NCBI GenBank assembly: GCA_023678885.1
Contig: CM042985.1
Location: 31,816,465-31,880,464, forward strand
Origin: Pogostemon cablin
Lineage: Eukaryota; Streptophyta; Magnoliopsida; Lamiales; Lamiaceae
Reading direction: 5' to 3'
DNA length: 64,000 nucleotides
Each line of letters begins with the position of its first letter. The first letter of the stretch is position 1. Under the pieces are notes generated by a model, which searched no databases, was not told the DNA's origin, and worked only from the letters and a program-made list of their open reading frames with translations. Below are positions 62,692 through 64,000 of the stretch, one piece after another. The translations under genes and the position numbers were made by a program.

Positions 62692-63040
62692 CTCCCTCCA
62701 TCCTATACTTACATTCACACTTTTTATTTTTATCCGTCCACATTCACCACCAAAAAAAAAAAAGAAATTTTACATAAATCAACAACCTCAAAAGTTCTCT
62801 TAATTTCAAAAATATCACTCTCACCTAACACACATAACATACTTTATAATTTATTTATTACCTAAAAATACCACAACACCCTTAAAAAATTAATAAAGTT
62901 GGTCAAAAAGTAAAGAAATGCAATGGGATAGATGGTAGAGGGCTGCCCGATGAAAACTCACCCCTATTCCATGTGAGTCAGTTTTTTTCTTAAACTCCGT
63001 ATCTACAGTACCGGTGAACATAAGTTCGGGATGGAGGGAG
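62692..63040. mobile_element. Stowaway MITE
   Basis: CTCCCTCCATCCTATACTTA at the left and AAGTTCGGGATGGAGGGAG at the right (inverted), with TA on both sides (62690-62691, 63041-63042). It is 349 bp. Its interior resembles the fragment at 45586-45780. Confidence 0.85.
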
Positions 63041-63042
63041 TA

Positions 63043-64000
63043 TATATTAGTATTAAAGTATACTTTTAGTATAAGAACGTGTAACATTTATTTCCTAAAA
63101 AGAATTATTATTTTTTAATCAAATATTTATACTATTCATATTTCAACTGATCTTTTCAATAAAAAATTATACTATTATTTAGAATAAAATGATATATCCT
63201 TATCGATCTTGTGTACAAGAAATCAACTCTTTTTAATTATTTTGGGCATTTGCTTTTAAGGGTACAATTTTCCTTTATTAGAAATATGAGAATTACATCT
63301 TCACTAATACAATTAAAAAATGAAGTTATATATTATTAATTCAATTACCCATTATACATTAAATAATAATAATTCTTAATTCACACGAAAATAAACTAAT
63401 TATACTCTAATTGGCACACAGAGAGTATTTGTCAAATTTTTTAGTGCACTGAGTGTACGGATCTAAGTCCGTACACCAAAATCCAATTTTATAGCATTGA
63501 GTGTTATAATCCTAAATATATACAAATTGAGAAATTATCACAAATTGTCCATTATGTATAATTAAACCCACAATTAGTCTTGTAACTTCTGAAATTTTCA
63601 ATTTTAGTCCTTTTCAATTGAATTTTAGTCCTTCAAGTTCAATTCAATTTGAGTTCTTTTCAATTCAATTTTATTCCTTCAAGTTTGATCTAATAAAACC
63701 AATTTTAGTCCAAATTCCTAAAAAAAATTAATACCCAACGTGACGAATAGTTAACTCAAAAATTGGGACATTTCCGGCAGGCCCCCAATTTGCAAGTCCA
63801 ACGTGGCATTTCAAATAATTATTTTAATACAAATTACTTTGAACTGCCATGTCATCACTCATCACCACATTAATTTGAAAATAGTCTGTTCCTGTTTCCA
63901 CTGCTAATGAAACGATGGCCAGAACGTAGTTCTCCGGCGAACTGGGAACGCTGCGGCACAATCTCGACGATGGGCGACGGTGGCGAGTGGCGATAGAGCT
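63043..64000. other. AT-rich spacer running into an unidentified repeat at the window edge
   Basis: A small hairpin lies at about 63452-63476 (GTGTACGGA, 6-base loop, TCCGTACAC). From 63560, stretches such as TTTTAGTCCTT recur several times. The last 90 bases turn GC-rich (CGACGATGGGCGACGGTGGC) and may begin a gene or repeat that continues outside. Confidence 0.4.

Overview
The window is nuclear DNA from a eudicot plant. This rests on GT-AG spliced genes with plant-specific products (a Ycf3-interacting chloroplast protein, a plastid acyl-ACP thioesterase, an AP2 transcription factor, an NB-ARC relic), AT-rich spacers and plant LTR retrotransposons primed by initiator tRNA-Met. An asterid such as a member of Lamiales is my guess and is not proven. 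All calls come from reading the sequence; no database search was run.

Left half (1-26.5 kb), gene-rich. A gene at 696-2357 (+) encodes two divergent ubiquitin-like domains fused to a charged coiled-coil tail. A decayed Ty1/copia element on the minus strand (3900-8308) sits inside a Stowaway MITE (3815-8482). Then come an APD1-like AP2 gene (about 9590-12694, +) with a 1-kb leader intron, a Tim17/Tim22/Tim23-family gene (13729-15549, +), a broken NB-ARC-LRR relic (about 16325-18605, +) between two copies of the neighbouring gene's 3' end, an FHA2-like gene (22034-19312, -) and Y3IP1 (26475-23296, -).

Middle (26.5-43.7 kb). A MITE/Helitron cluster is followed by a full-length but stop-ridden Ty3/gypsy chromovirus (28615-36921, TSD AAATG). 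Next are a mitochondrial ribosomal L7/L12 gene (38526-39101, +, leader intron) and a seven-exon FATA thioesterase gene (40534-43670, +).

Right part (43.7-64 kb). No intact gene was found; it is a stack of nested transposons. A PIF/Harbinger element (46205-55927, TSD TAA, decayed ORF1 and DDE transposase) contains an inverted-repeat element that carries a glycine-rich RNA-binding protein fragment. That element is in turn split by a Helitron (47648-52140, minus strand) with a 936-bp internal tandem duplication. A hAT-type element (55948-61073, 8-bp TSD) is split by a gypsy element that has lost all its coding sequence (56794-60962, TSD ATAAT). Two Stowaway MITEs and other repeats run to the end.

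The host genes are ordinary single-copy housekeeping genes and do not form a pathway. The items I would look at first are the ubiquitin-like fusion gene, the NLR relic framed by a segmental duplication, and the nested stack at 46-61 kb, whose insertion order can be read from target-site duplications.
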